From Cognataquiflexum aquatile (GTDB lineage Bacteria > Bacteroidota > Bacteroidia > Cytophagales > Cyclobacteriaceae): a stretch of DNA of 64,000 nt. Positions 26,498 through 34,574 of this stretch are shown piece after piece; the stretch's first letter is position 1, and each line of letters begins with the position of its first letter. Both the position numbers and the translations under genes were made by a program. Below the pieces are notes generated by a model. That model saw only the letters and a list, made by a program, of their open reading frames with translations, ran no database searches and had not been told where the DNA came from. The stretch is taken from the NCBI RefSeq assembly GCF_003316845.1, contig NZ_QMIK01000001.1:496001-560000 (forward strand), given 5' to 3'.

Positions 26498-26851
26498 CTA
26501 TTGAATTTTTGATTTAAATGAGTTTAACATATTCATTAAATAGAATGCCTTGTCATATAATTCTTGAAAATCTTTTTCATTGATGTATTTTCTTCTTTTA
26601 GCTTTTTCCAAACATGTTACTACCTCAGCAAGGGATCTGATTGAATATCCCAAGAATTTTTTAAACTCAGGATTTGATTGACCAATTGATCCTTCTGCAA
26701 TATTGAGGGCAATCGAATCAGTTGCCCTTTTGATTTGGGACGAAAGATTATAGATTTCTTCTTTAGGAAATCCTGAACTCATATTGAAGATATCTTCTCC
26801 AAAATCCATGGCGTTTTGCCAAATGATTAACTTTTCAAATTTGAATTTCAT
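26498..26851 (-). CDS. four-helix-bundle protein of the S23/IVP family
   Basis: A 117-residue all-helical protein with the family pattern: FEKLIIWQNAMDFGEDIF at the start, then LSSQIKRATDSIALNIAEG, then FLGYSIRSLAEVVTCLEKA. These proteins were first noticed as products of intervening sequences in 23S rRNA genes but also occur alone in many Bacteroidota, without an assigned function. Here it sits inside an exporter operon, between adaptor and ATPase, and is bracketed by inverted GACCGAT arrays, which suggests it was inserted. Its strand matches the operon, so it should not block read-through. Start ATG at 26851. Confidence 0.92.
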   Translation of the reverse strand: MKFKFEKLIIWQNAMDFGEDIFNMSSGFPKEEIYNLSSQIKRATDSIALNIAEGSIGQSNPEFKKFLGYSIRSLAEVVTCLEKAKRRKYINEKDFQELYDKAFYLMNMLNSFKSKIQ

Positions 26852-27007
26852 AAGTGCTAGTTTCTAGATTAGGAAATGAGTTAGGTTTTCAATTTACTAT
26901 TATCCTCCTTCCGTTTTAACTAACACATTTAACTTAAACGTTTAACTTTGTTCAACCCTCAATTTTTCTCTATTTCTTGCCTAAAACCCTTCATTGGGAC
27001 CAACTTT

Positions 27008-27029
27008 CATCGGTCATCGGTCATCGGAC
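27008..27029. repeat. GACCGAT heptamer array (inverted orientation)
   Basis: CATCGGTCATCGGTCATCGGAC is the reverse complement of the array at 26440-26464, 544 bp away, with the four-helix-bundle gene between them. The following 27031-27070 is a C/T-rich stretch (CTTCCATCCTTCCCACTTCC) up to the adaptor stop. Confidence 0.85.
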
Positions 27030-27070
27030 ATTTATTCCAACTTCCATCCTTCCCACTTCCATTCTTCCCC

Positions 27071-28321
27071 CTACTTCAAATTCAACACCTCATTCTTTCC
27101 AAAATTCTCATACCCGCTGACTATGACGCGATCGCCTGGTTTGAGGCCTTCGATGACTTCATAGTGCTCAGGATTTTTGCGGTTGAGTCGGATGTTTCTT
27201 TTCTCTGCCCGGCCAGTAGCTTCGTCCACAACAAAGACCCAATTTCCTCCTGTATCCTTATAGAAACCGCCTGTTGGCAGAAGGATGGCCTGCTTGCTTT
27301 CGCCCAGTTCTAATCCAATCCTGACAGTCTGTCCCCTTCGGATACCGGTTGGCGCTTCACCGGTAAATACCATATCCACTTCAAATCGGCCTCCAGTCAC
27401 ATTGGGATAAATTTTATCGATTTCGATTTCATAACTGGTTCCCGAAAATGTAAATGTTCCCTTCAGTCCGGTGCTGATTCTTGGCAGGTACAATTCATCT
27501 ATCTGGACTTTTACTTTGAATTTATCCAAGATATCGATCTGTCCATACCGCTCACCTGCATTGATGGATTGCCCGACTTCGATCTGTTGTGTGGTAAGTT
27601 GCCCTTTGATAGGAGCTCTGACGACGAGGTTATCTAAAATATGGCCAACTCCATTGAGAGACTGCATCATTCTTGATTCGGAATCCCTCAATTGTCTTTT
27701 TTGGATAGATCTGGCAACTGAATCGTTCCTGTAGGATTCATATGTCAATCTTTTCCTTTTGACATTGTATTCATACTGCTCTTTTACCTCCTCCAATTCC
27801 CTATCGGAAATCAATTTCTTACTATGCAATTCCTTGAACCTTTCATATTGTGGTTTGAGCAGGTTGATCTGATAGTCAATTTCTGCCAACTGACCCTGTT
27901 GGCTGAGGTCGTTTTGGTCAAGGAGCAATCTTGTCTGTCGGAGATTGTTGATCTGAAAATAAAGGTCAGTTTCACGTTGCATGACATCTAATTGCAGATT
28001 GGAATTTGTAAGGATGAGAATGGTATCGCCTACATCCACCAAGGCGCCTGATTCCCTTACAATCTGTTGGATATTGCCTCTTTCGATAGCATCAAGAAAA
28101 AACACTTCTCCCGGTTCAATGGTACCACTGACAGGAATGTAATCTGTATATTCCCCTTCAATGACAGTGGCAATAGTGATCCTATCCTTATTGACATTCA
28201 TCGAAGACCTGGAATCAGCAAATATTAATTGGTACAGAACAAATCCCACTAGTAAAGTTCCTCCTGCGATTATTGCGATAAACTTAGGCGTCCAGGTCTT
28301 TTTCTCAATCTTCCTATCCAT
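27071..28321 (-). CDS. membrane-fusion adaptor protein (HlyD/MacA-like)
   Basis: A 416-residue periplasmic adaptor from the ATG at 28321 (MDRKIEKKTWTPKFIA); a TTG 13 codons upstream is possible but less likely. One N-terminal membrane anchor (FIAIIAGGTLLVGFVLYQLI), a short biotinyl-lipoyl half around GNIQQIVRESGALVDVGD, a long coiled-coil hairpin (about residues 105-220, many K/E/Q/L), then the second lipoyl half with RAPIKGQLTTQQIEVGQ, a beta-barrel and a C-terminal domain with EGLKPGDRVIVSGYE. It should link the permease to an outer-membrane channel. First gene of the exporter run, divergent from the sigma-54 regulator. No TolC is next to it; one exists at 52273. Confidence 0.94.
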   Translation of the reverse strand: MDRKIEKKTWTPKFIAIIAGGTLLVGFVLYQLIFADSRSSMNVNKDRITIATVIEGEYTDYIPVSGTIEPGEVFFLDAIERGNIQQIVRESGALVDVGDTILILTNSNLQLDVMQRETDLYFQINNLRQTRLLLDQNDLSQQGQLAEIDYQINLLKPQYERFKELHSKKLISDRELEEVKEQYEYNVKRKRLTYESYRNDSVARSIQKRQLRDSESRMMQSLNGVGHILDNLVVRAPIKGQLTTQQIEVGQSINAGERYGQIDILDKFKVKVQIDELYLPRISTGLKGTFTFSGTSYEIEIDKIYPNVTGGRFEVDMVFTGEAPTGIRRGQTVRIGLELGESKQAILLPTGGFYKDTGGNWVFVVDEATGRAEKRNIRLNRKNPEHYEVIEGLKPGDRVIVSGYENFGKNEVLNLK

Positions 28322-28719
28322 TGTAAATTTTCTGTTATTCTTTTGGTATGTATTTGCCAATTAACATGCCATCAACAAAACCCCTCAAAAACATTCAAAA
28401 TGGGCATATCGGTTTTTGACCGGGAGGTTTTTCGAACAAAAACGTCCGTATGCGACCAAAAAATGAAATAACCAGAGCAGAATTTTTAAAAAATTATCCT
28501 TACTTCTTTTGATAAAAACTGCTTAAATTCCATGCATTGACCGATTTTGAAATCACTTTGTCCGTTTGTATCATTTCGGTACAAGTTTTGGCATTCTGAA
28601 GTAGGAAGTACGAAGGTGGAATTACGAGCAGCTGGCTAAAATGAATGTCAAATGCTATAGATTCTGGCTGTATTAATTAGAAATGGACTTTGGAATTTAA
28701 TTCTTCTGACTTCCGCCTT
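28322..28719. other. intergenic region between divergent exporter and regulator genes
   Basis: About 400 bp with no gene. It must carry the promoters for the exporter operon (minus) and the regulator/kinase pair (plus). CGGTTTTTGACCG (about 28410-28422) is a short inverted repeat. TGGCAT-N-TGGCA on the minus strand at 28372-28356 looks like a sigma-54 element but the GG-to-GC spacing is 11 rather than 10, so it is not claimed. Confidence 0.4.
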
Positions 28720-28768
28720 TCTCAAATCTCAAGTCTCACATCTCATGTCTCACGTCTCACGTCTCATG
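28720..28768 (+). repeat. heptanucleotide microsatellite (TCTCANN)x7 before the regulator start
   Basis: Seven perfect-register units: TCTCAAA, TCTCAAG, TCTCACA, TCTCATG, TCTCACG, TCTCACG, TCTCATG. The array ends 8 bp before the ATG at 28777. A reading frame open from 28690 runs through it in frame with the regulator, so gain or loss of one unit would break any product started upstream but not one started at 28777. Confidence 0.92.
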
Positions 28769-28776
28769 TCTATTTT

Positions 28777-30165
28777 ATGAAAGAAAACAAACCAGGAAAA
28801 ATCCTCATCGTCGATGACAACGAGGACCTTTTAAAAGCAGCCAAAATATTTTTGAAGAGGCATTTTGGACAAGTAGATACAGAAACAAATCCAGGCCTGC
28901 TTCCTGTCCTTATCATCAATGAACAATATGATGTGATCCTGTTGGACATGAATTTTACCAAAGATGTGAGCAGCGGACAGGAAGGTTTCTATTGGTTGGA
29001 CAGGATTTTGGAGTTGGATTCTTCTGCGGTTGTGGTATTGATTACTGCATATGGAGATGTCAATACAGCTGTCAAAGCCATCAAGGAAGGAGCTACTGAC
29101 TTTGTATTGAAACCTTGGGAGAACGAAAAACTACTGGCGACGCTGAATTCTGCCCTTCAACTACGCCAATCAAAACTGGAGATTTCCCAGCTCAAAAACC
29201 AACAACAACAGCTTTACCAGGATATTGACAGCAAATTCAAAGATATCATCGGTCAGAGCGCTTCAATGGTGAAGGTATTTGAAACCATCGAAAGGGTTGC
29301 CGGTACAGACGCGAATGTGTTAATTTTGGGAGAAAACGGAACAGGAAAGGAATTGATTGCCCGTGCCATCCACCGGCATTCCAAAAGATACAGGGAAGCA
29401 TTTGTAGGCGTGGACTTGGGCTCGATCACTTCCACATTATTTGAAAGTGAGCTTTTCGGGCACAAACGAGGCTCCTTTACAGACGCCAAAGAAGACAGGG
29501 CCGGCAGATTTGAGCAGGCTAACAAAGGGACTTTGTTTTTGGATGAAATCGGAAACCTTCCCCTCCCTCTCCAATCCAAGCTTTTGGCGGCTTTGCAAAA
29601 CAGAGAAGTGACAAGGGTAGGTGCCAATAAAGCAACGCCTGTCAATATCAGGCTGATATCCGCTACCAATATGCCGATCCACAGCATGGTGTATGAAAAT
29701 ACCTTCCGACAGGATCTACTCTATAGGATCAATACCATCGAAATCACCTTACCTCCATTGCGTGAGAGATTGGAAGACATCCCACATTTGGCCAATCATT
29801 TCATCGAAGTTTATTCCAAAAAATACAACAAAGAAATCCGCAAAGCCGGTGAAGCCCTGATCAAACGCATGCAAAAATACCATTGGCCCGGAAATATCCG
29901 GGAGCTTCAGCACAGCATCGAGCGGGCGGTGATTATGACATCCCACGGGGTTCTGCAGCCTGAAGATTTATTTATGCAAAAACAGCTTTCTCCGGAGAAG
30001 CAAGAGGAATTAGTAAGCCTTGATCATTTGAACATTGAGGATGTTGAAAAAATCCTGATCAGAAAAGCCCTCCAAAAACACAATGGCCATATTACCAGAG
30101 CGGCAGAGGAGTTGGGGCTGACCAGGTCATCACTGTACAGAAGACTGGAAAGATATGGGCTTTAA
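28777..30165 (+). CDS. sigma-54-dependent response regulator (NtrC family)
   Basis: A 462-residue activator from the ATG at 28777 (MKENKPGKILIVDDNEDLL). The receiver has Asp13-Asp14, the phosphorylated Asp57 (VILLDMNF) and Lys112 in VLKPW. The AAA+ domain carries Walker A GENGTGKE, the sigma-54 contact loop as GSFTDA rather than the classical GAFTGA, Walker B TLFLDEIG, and the R-finger region ATNMPIHSMV…FRQDLLYRIN. A Fis-type helix-turn-helix ends the protein (HITRAAEELGLTRSSLYRRL). It overlaps the kinase gene by 11 bp. Most likely target is the divergent exporter operon, by position only. Confidence 0.95.
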   Translation: MKENKPGKILIVDDNEDLLKAAKIFLKRHFGQVDTETNPGLLPVLIINEQYDVILLDMNFTKDVSSGQEGFYWLDRILELDSSAVVVLITAYGDVNTAVKAIKEGATDFVLKPWENEKLLATLNSALQLRQSKLEISQLKNQQQQLYQDIDSKFKDIIGQSASMVKVFETIERVAGTDANVLILGENGTGKELIARAIHRHSKRYREAFVGVDLGSITSTLFESELFGHKRGSFTDAKEDRAGRFEQANKGTLFLDEIGNLPLPLQSKLLAALQNREVTRVGANKATPVNIRLISATNMPIHSMVYENTFRQDLLYRINTIEITLPPLRERLEDIPHLANHFIEVYSKKYNKEIRKAGEALIKRMQKYHWPGNIRELQHSIERAVIMTSHGVLQPEDLFMQKQLSPEKQEELVSLDHLNIEDVEKILIRKALQKHNGHITRAAEELGLTRSSLYRRLERYGL

Positions 30166-31510
30166 ATCATTTGCAATTGGCATATTGGTCAGGGTTTTGC
30201 TCATAGTAGGATTTGCCTATCTGAGCCTTTTCTTTTTTTTCAAAGACCAGTCTATGGTTCAGGCAATCCTATTTGCAGTGATTGTTTTGTTTTTGGCCCT
30301 CAACCTGATTTCATTTGGAAATACAACAAATAAGAAAATTACCAGATTTTTGGAGTCCATTCGGTATTCCGATTTTTCATCTTCATTTACCAAAGACAGT
30401 AAACTTGGAAATTCTTTCAGGGAAATGAATATGTCTTTCAATGAAGTAATCGAAGCTTTTAAAAAGACAAGAGCTGAAAAAGAGGAGCAGATGCTTTTTC
30501 TCCAGATCATGATCCAGCATATCAATACCGGGATTTTGTCTTTTGATAGCCAAGGCCGCATCGGAGTGATCAACGGAGAAGCAAAACAATTGCTTCAAAT
30601 CCCTCAGTTCAAAGACATCAATGACTTAGGAAAGTTGTCAGTAGATTTATTGAAAAATGTCCTTTCTCTCAAACCTGGTGGTTCATTTTCCATCAAAATC
30701 AATAACGAGATCCATCTCAACGTACAATCCGCTTCCTTCAAAATGGAGGGAAACAGTTGGACCCTTCTTTCTTTTCAGAATATCCGTTCTGAATTACAGA
30801 AAAATGAACTGCAGGCTTGGCAAAATCTGACGAAAGTTCTCCGCCATGAGATTATGAACTCCATGACGCCTATAGCAAGTTTGGCAAATTCGTTGGGAAC
30901 TATCTTGGAGGAAGATATCCACGAGGAAGATACAGGAGAATTGGTCCTCGAAAAAGACTCCTACGTTGATCTCTGTGAGGGTTTGGAAACCATCTCCAAG
31001 CGCAGTACCGGTCTTGTGGATTTTGTAAATGCTTATCGGGATTACACAAACATTCCTCAACCAATATTGAAGCGTTTTGCAGTTCAGCAGTTATTTGAAA
31101 ATATCTGTGTTCTCCTGAAGGAGGAATTGGCAAAATCCGGAATCCAACTCCAAACGGAATTGAACCCAAAAGAACTTGAATTGGTAGCTGACCAGGACCT
31201 CATCCAAATGATCCTGATTAACCTGATCAAAAATGCCAAAGAAGCGATGGAAAAAGCCACCATACGAACCATCCTCCTAAAATCAGGGATCAACAGTCAG
31301 TCCTTTCCCTACATTCAAGTGATAGACCATGGAGAAGGTATAGTACCTGAGGCCATTGAAAGAATTTTTGTTCCTTTTTTCACCACAAAAAAATCCGGAA
31401 GCGGCATAGGACTAGCAATTTCCCGTCAGATCATGAACCTGCACAAAGGAAATCTGGAAGTAGAGTCAATTCCTGGACAGAGGACTGTTTTTACGATGAA
31501 GTTTGGGTGA
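30155..31510 (+). CDS. sensor histidine kinase (NtrB-like)
   Basis: A 451-residue membrane kinase. Two membrane segments lie in the first ~50 residues (FAIGILVRVLLIVGFAYLSL, then AILFAVIVLFLALNLI) with only a few residues between, so there is no periplasmic sensor domain. A coiled linker and a PAS-like domain (IQHINTGILSFDSQGRIGVI) follow. The phospho-acceptor box is VLRHEIMNSMTPIASLANS, and the ATP-binding part has LINLIKNAKEAME (N box), DHGEGI (G1) and GSGIGLAISRQI (G2). The start codon sits 11 bp inside the regulator gene, so the pair is coupled. Signal unknown. Confidence 0.95.
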   Translation: MGFKSFAIGILVRVLLIVGFAYLSLFFFFKDQSMVQAILFAVIVLFLALNLISFGNTTNKKITRFLESIRYSDFSSSFTKDSKLGNSFREMNMSFNEVIEAFKKTRAEKEEQMLFLQIMIQHINTGILSFDSQGRIGVINGEAKQLLQIPQFKDINDLGKLSVDLLKNVLSLKPGGSFSIKINNEIHLNVQSASFKMEGNSWTLLSFQNIRSELQKNELQAWQNLTKVLRHEIMNSMTPIASLANSLGTILEEDIHEEDTGELVLEKDSYVDLCEGLETISKRSTGLVDFVNAYRDYTNIPQPILKRFAVQQLFENICVLLKEELAKSGIQLQTELNPKELELVADQDLIQMILINLIKNAKEAMEKATIRTILLKSGINSQSFPYIQVIDHGEGIVPEAIERIFVPFFTTKKSGSGIGLAISRQIMNLHKGNLEVESIPGQRTVFTMKFG

Positions 31511-31511
31511 A

Positions 31512-31543
31512 AAAAAAGTCTCAACCGATGAGATTGAGACTTT
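31512..31543 (-). terminator. terminator of the tRNA-Pro transcript (possibly bidirectional)
   Basis: AAAGTCTCAA (31515-31524) pairs with TTGAGACTTT (31534-31543). Read on the minus strand the stem is followed by eight Ts, 15 bp past the 3' end of the tRNA. On the plus strand it follows the kinase stop directly but has only three Ts. Confidence 0.85.
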
Positions 31544-31557
31544 GAAACTTATCGCTG

Positions 31558-31631
31558 TCGGGGTGACAGGATTTGAACCTGCGACCACACGCCCCCCAGA
31601 CGTGTACGCTACCGGACTGCGCCACACCCCG
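31558..31631 (-). tRNA. tRNA-Pro (anticodon GGG)
   Basis: Read 5' to 3' on the minus strand: acceptor CGGGGTG pairs with CACCCCG, D-stem GCGC/GCGT, anticodon stem CACGT/GCGTG around loop CTGGGGG (anticodon GGG), T-stem GCAGG/CCTGT around TTCGAAT. Discriminator A, and the next two bases are CA rather than a full CCA, so the tail is added after transcription. 74 nt without CCA. Confidence 0.95.
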
Positions 31632-31841
31632 ATTCGGGTTCGAAAATACTATTTTCCTTAATAATTGTAAAAATACTTCAGAATTTGTTATTCCAATGAG
31701 GAACATTTATCGAAACATGCATCAAAAGGCCATTTTTTATTCAGTAGCAACCAAAATCAATTTTGAACATGACTTTCATCAGGTTTTGGTTTTTTCCTTG
31801 ATTGTAGCTTAGAGTCATAATAAATATTAATCCAATTGACC

Positions 31842-32258
31842 ATGAAAAAGCGGGAACCAGTTAAGGAAATAATGACCAAAGAGGTATTCACTGTACAGGA
31901 AAATGAAAAACTATCTACAGTGGTGGAAATGTTCAGAAGACACAAAATCAGGCATATTCCAGTTTTAGAAGGAAAAAAAATCACCGGAATCATCAGCCGT
32001 ACTGATATCAACAGGCTGACTTTTTGTGCATTGTTCGAAAATCAAGATGGTGCTGACGAGGCTGTATTAGAAATACTTTCTCTTAATCAGGTAATGACCT
32101 CAAAACCAAAAGTGGTTTCTGAAGAGGATTCCATTAAAGAAATAGCGGAAATTTTTGCAACTGAAGAATTTCATGCTTTGCCTGTTGTTGCAAATGGGGA
32201 ACTTAAAGGAATTGTGACCACAACAGATGTAATCAAATACCTTTTGGACCAATATTAA
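31842..32258 (+). CDS. CBS-domain pair protein
   Basis: A 138-residue stand-alone CBS protein from the ATG at 31842 (a TTG two codons upstream is an alternative). CBS1 spans about residues 7-60 (VKEIMTKEVFTVQENEKLST … GIISRTDI) and CBS2 about 80-136 (NQVMTSKPKVVSEEDSIKEI … GIVTTTDV), with the usual G-I-[IV]-[ST]-x-[ST]-D ending in each. Pairs of CBS domains bind adenosine nucleotides and act as regulatory modules; with no attached domain the partner is unknown. Its last 4 bp overlap the 3' end of the convergent small gene. Confidence 0.93.
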   Translation: MKKREPVKEIMTKEVFTVQENEKLSTVVEMFRRHKIRHIPVLEGKKITGIISRTDINRLTFCALFENQDGADEAVLEILSLNQVMTSKPKVVSEEDSIKEIAEIFATEEFHALPVVANGELKGIVTTTDVIKYLLDQY

Positions 32259-32506
32259 GGATTGGGATGGATTGATTCAGTATCGCTGAAATGTGAAAAT
32301 TTTGGCACCATAGCCACATTTTGGCATGTCGAACAGATGGTTGATTTTGATTCAGAAACCCTGGCCTGATTCAGCGCCTCCTGCCCGTTATTGAACGGTC
32401 CCAAATAAAACCGCTTATGTAAAGAGGGGATTTTAGAACATTCCCGGTGATGGATTTCAAATTCACCTTCAACGTTTGGCTCTGTAGACAAATAATAGAA
32501 CTTCAT
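32255..32506 (-). CDS. small cysteine-containing protein of unknown function
   Basis: An 83-residue protein from the ATG at 32506. It has HHRECSKIPSLHKRFYLGPF in the first half and a CSTC motif (STICSTCQN) in the second, giving three cysteines and a histidine pair in a pattern that could hold one zinc: H-x3-C … C-x2-C. The pattern H…C…LG.F…A…C.xC occurs in other small Bacteroidota proteins as far as I recall, without a function. No signal peptide. It is convergent with the CBS gene, with a 4-bp overlap at the stops. Confidence 0.7.
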   Translation of the reverse strand: MKFYYLSTEPNVEGEFEIHHRECSKIPSLHKRFYLGPFNNGQEALNQARVSESKSTICSTCQNVAMVPKFSHFSDTESIHPNP

Positions 32507-32553
32507 CACTTAGTTTTTAATTTCATCCAAATCTAAACACTTGTTCCATCTCA

Positions 32554-32579
32554 AAAAATAACCTGAACAGGGTATTTTT
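32554..32579 (-). terminator. probable terminator after the DUF4174 gene
   Basis: On the minus strand AAAAATA-C-CCTG pairs with CAGG-T-TATTTTTT around a two-base loop with one mismatch, 63-88 bp past the stop at 32642. The T-run supports termination; the tight loop and mismatch lower confidence. Confidence 0.5.
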
Positions 32580-32641
32580 AAAGTGATTTTGGAGAAAGTT
32601 GTCTCTGTTTCTAAAAAAAAAATCTTGCGAAAAAAGTATTG

Positions 32642-33049
32642 CTAACCACCCTTTTTAATTTCTGACTGCCTCATCGGCATAGAATCGATTGTCTTGAATA
32701 TAAAATCCCAATCAGGTGTTCCTTCCCCATTTAACTTAACCCCTCCATCTAAACCTATTAAAACCCAGTTGCTTTTTCCTTTTTCCGAAGAAAACTTTTC
32801 CTGAAGTCCTTTGAGATAGTTCTGGTCAAATGAAGCTTTAGAGTTGGTACTGAATTGTTCTCCTATTGATAAAAAAATGATTTTTCGATCATCCAGTTTA
32901 TCCTTCAACGGTTTTAAATCAAATTGAGGATTTTCATACTTCTCAGGAAAATAGAGCACTACTCGGTTTTTCCACCTCAGCTCTTCGAGAGTCACAGTAT
33001 CTTTTCCTTCCAAAGTGAAAACCATCAAAACTAAAATAAGCCAAATCAT
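32642..33049 (-). CDS. DUF4174-type protein
   Basis: A 135-residue protein from the ATG at 33049, with a short hydrophobic start (MIWLILVLMVF) that may be a signal peptide or anchor. The body has the DUF4174 pattern: LEELRWKNRVVLYFPE at the start, WVLIGLDGGVKLNGEG near the end and the closing TIDSMPMRQSEI. The fold resembles a thioredoxin but no CxxC is present. Family function unknown. It is downstream of the metallophosphoesterase gene on the same strand with a 45-bp gap. Confidence 0.85.
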   Translation of the reverse strand: MIWLILVLMVFTLEGKDTVTLEELRWKNRVVLYFPEKYENPQFDLKPLKDKLDDRKIIFLSIGEQFSTNSKASFDQNYLKGLQEKFSSEKGKSNWVLIGLDGGVKLNGEGTPDWDFIFKTIDSMPMRQSEIKKGG

Positions 33050-33094
33050 CAATTTAAAACCAAGAATTGAAACCTTTGTTCAGAATTCACTTTC

Positions 33095-34384
33095 CTAATT
33101 TTTGGCTGATGCCAGATGGATTGGAGCGGGTTTTTTACCTTTTTTTAGTTCAATGACAGTGATTTCCGGCCAAATACCTACTCTTCCAGCAAATGCATGG
33201 AAACCAAAACCTCTATTGACATACAAAAAACTTCCGGCTTCTTCTGCCAATCCGGCCCAATTTGGATATCGGTATTGGACAGGGCTCCATTTGACCAATT
33301 GGGTTTCAATACCAAACTGCATACCATGGGTATGTCCTGAAAGTGTCAGATGAACAGGATTAGGATTGTTTTTGACTTGGGCATCCCAATGGGATGGATC
33401 GTGGGAAAGCAAAATTTTGAAATCCCCGTTTTCAGTTCCTTTCAATGCTTTTTGCAAATCGCCTTTTTCTTTGAATCCAACTCCCCAATTTTCAACCCCT
33501 GCAATTACGATAGATTGCCCGTCTTTTTCTATCCTGATATTTTCATCCAAGAGCAAATCAAAACCTAGCTTTGCATGCTGTCCCTTCAATTTTTCAAAGT
33601 TTTCTTTTTTTGCTTCAGGGCTTGGCCATGAGGAATAATCCCCGTAGTCGTGGTTTCCCAAAATTGAAAACTGACCATATTTTGCCTTTATTTTTGAAAA
33701 TTCTTTAATCAACGGTTCAATTTCATCTGCCCTATGGTTGACAAGATCACCTGTAAAAACAAAAAGATCGGATTTTTGGTCCAATACCATTTGAACCCCA
33801 CTTGCCACGGCTTTGTGGTCCTTTAAGCTTCCAGAATGGATATCCGAAATCTGCGTAATGGTAAAGCCATCGAAGGCCTCAGGCAAATCCTCAAAGTATA
33901 AGACTTCCCTGTGAACCTTGAAATTGTATTTTCCATACTTGATCCCATAAACAAAGCTGAACAGGGGCACAGAAGCGACTGTCAAGGCTAAAACACTCAC
34001 CCAAACTGTTCTGGATGGAAAGGAATATCCTTTGGCACCATTCATCGCAAAGACTGAAATTGCTTGGATATTCCTGATGATATCTTCTCCTAAAAGAACA
34101 AAAACAATGACCAACTGCGTCACAATTAAAGTAAGAAATACACTTGATAAGGTCTGTGCTGAAGATGCAAACTCTCCCGTTGCAAAAACCTGGGCAGATT
34201 TATACACCAACCAAGTCAATAAGCTCAACATAAATGCCCAATAGGACCATCTAATCATTTGTTGGATACGAATAAGGTCGATTCCCATGCTGACGGTTCT
34301 GATCGCCTGAAATACATACCAACTCAAAAACAGAATAAATAAAAAAAGGATGGAGAGAAATATAATTGGACCGGATTGATTCAT
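33095..34384 (-). CDS. membrane-bound metallophosphoesterase (YkuE/YaeI-like)
   Basis: A 429-residue protein. Residues 1-150 hold about four membrane segments; the C-terminal two thirds are a calcineurin-type phosphoesterase with all metal-ligand blocks: QISDIHSG, FTGDLVNHR, ILGNHDYGD, ILLSHDPSH and SGHTHGMQFG. The GHTHG block with an N-terminal membrane part is typical of YkuE/YaeI-like proteins, some of which cleave UDP-2,3-diacylglucosamine or other membrane pyrophosphates; the substrate here is not known. The domain should face the periplasm or the membrane surface. Stands 190 bp from the transglutaminase operon upstream, probably a separate unit. Confidence 0.93.
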   Translation of the reverse strand: MNQSGPIIFLSILFLFILFLSWYVFQAIRTVSMGIDLIRIQQMIRWSYWAFMLSLLTWLVYKSAQVFATGEFASSAQTLSSVFLTLIVTQLVIVFVLLGEDIIRNIQAISVFAMNGAKGYSFPSRTVWVSVLALTVASVPLFSFVYGIKYGKYNFKVHREVLYFEDLPEAFDGFTITQISDIHSGSLKDHKAVASGVQMVLDQKSDLFVFTGDLVNHRADEIEPLIKEFSKIKAKYGQFSILGNHDYGDYSSWPSPEAKKENFEKLKGQHAKLGFDLLLDENIRIEKDGQSIVIAGVENWGVGFKEKGDLQKALKGTENGDFKILLSHDPSHWDAQVKNNPNPVHLTLSGHTHGMQFGIETQLVKWSPVQYRYPNWAGLAEEAGSFLYVNRGFGFHAFAGRVGIWPEITVIELKKGKKPAPIHLASAKN

Positions 34385-34574
34385 TGTTGTGATGATTTAC
34401 AATGGGTTATACATATTCCGATCCGTTTTTGTTCATTTTGCTAAAAATAAAGGAAATGTAGGAATGGTTATGGAGTTTTCGGATTGCATCCTGATAATAC
34501 AAGAGTTAAGAAAAAATAAAACTCATAAAGCTCAAAAAAAACAAAATTACCTACCAATCTAAATTCAGAAAAAA

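Noticed and set aside
25630-27029. GACCGAT arrays as a CRISPR array
   Set aside because: Units are 7 bp with no spacers, arrays are short, and no cas genes are present.
28356-28372. Sigma-54-like element TGGCAT…TGGCA on the minus strand upstream of the adaptor gene
   Set aside because: The distance between the GG and GC dinucleotides is 11 bp, not the required 10, and the -12 part is TGGC rather than TTGC.
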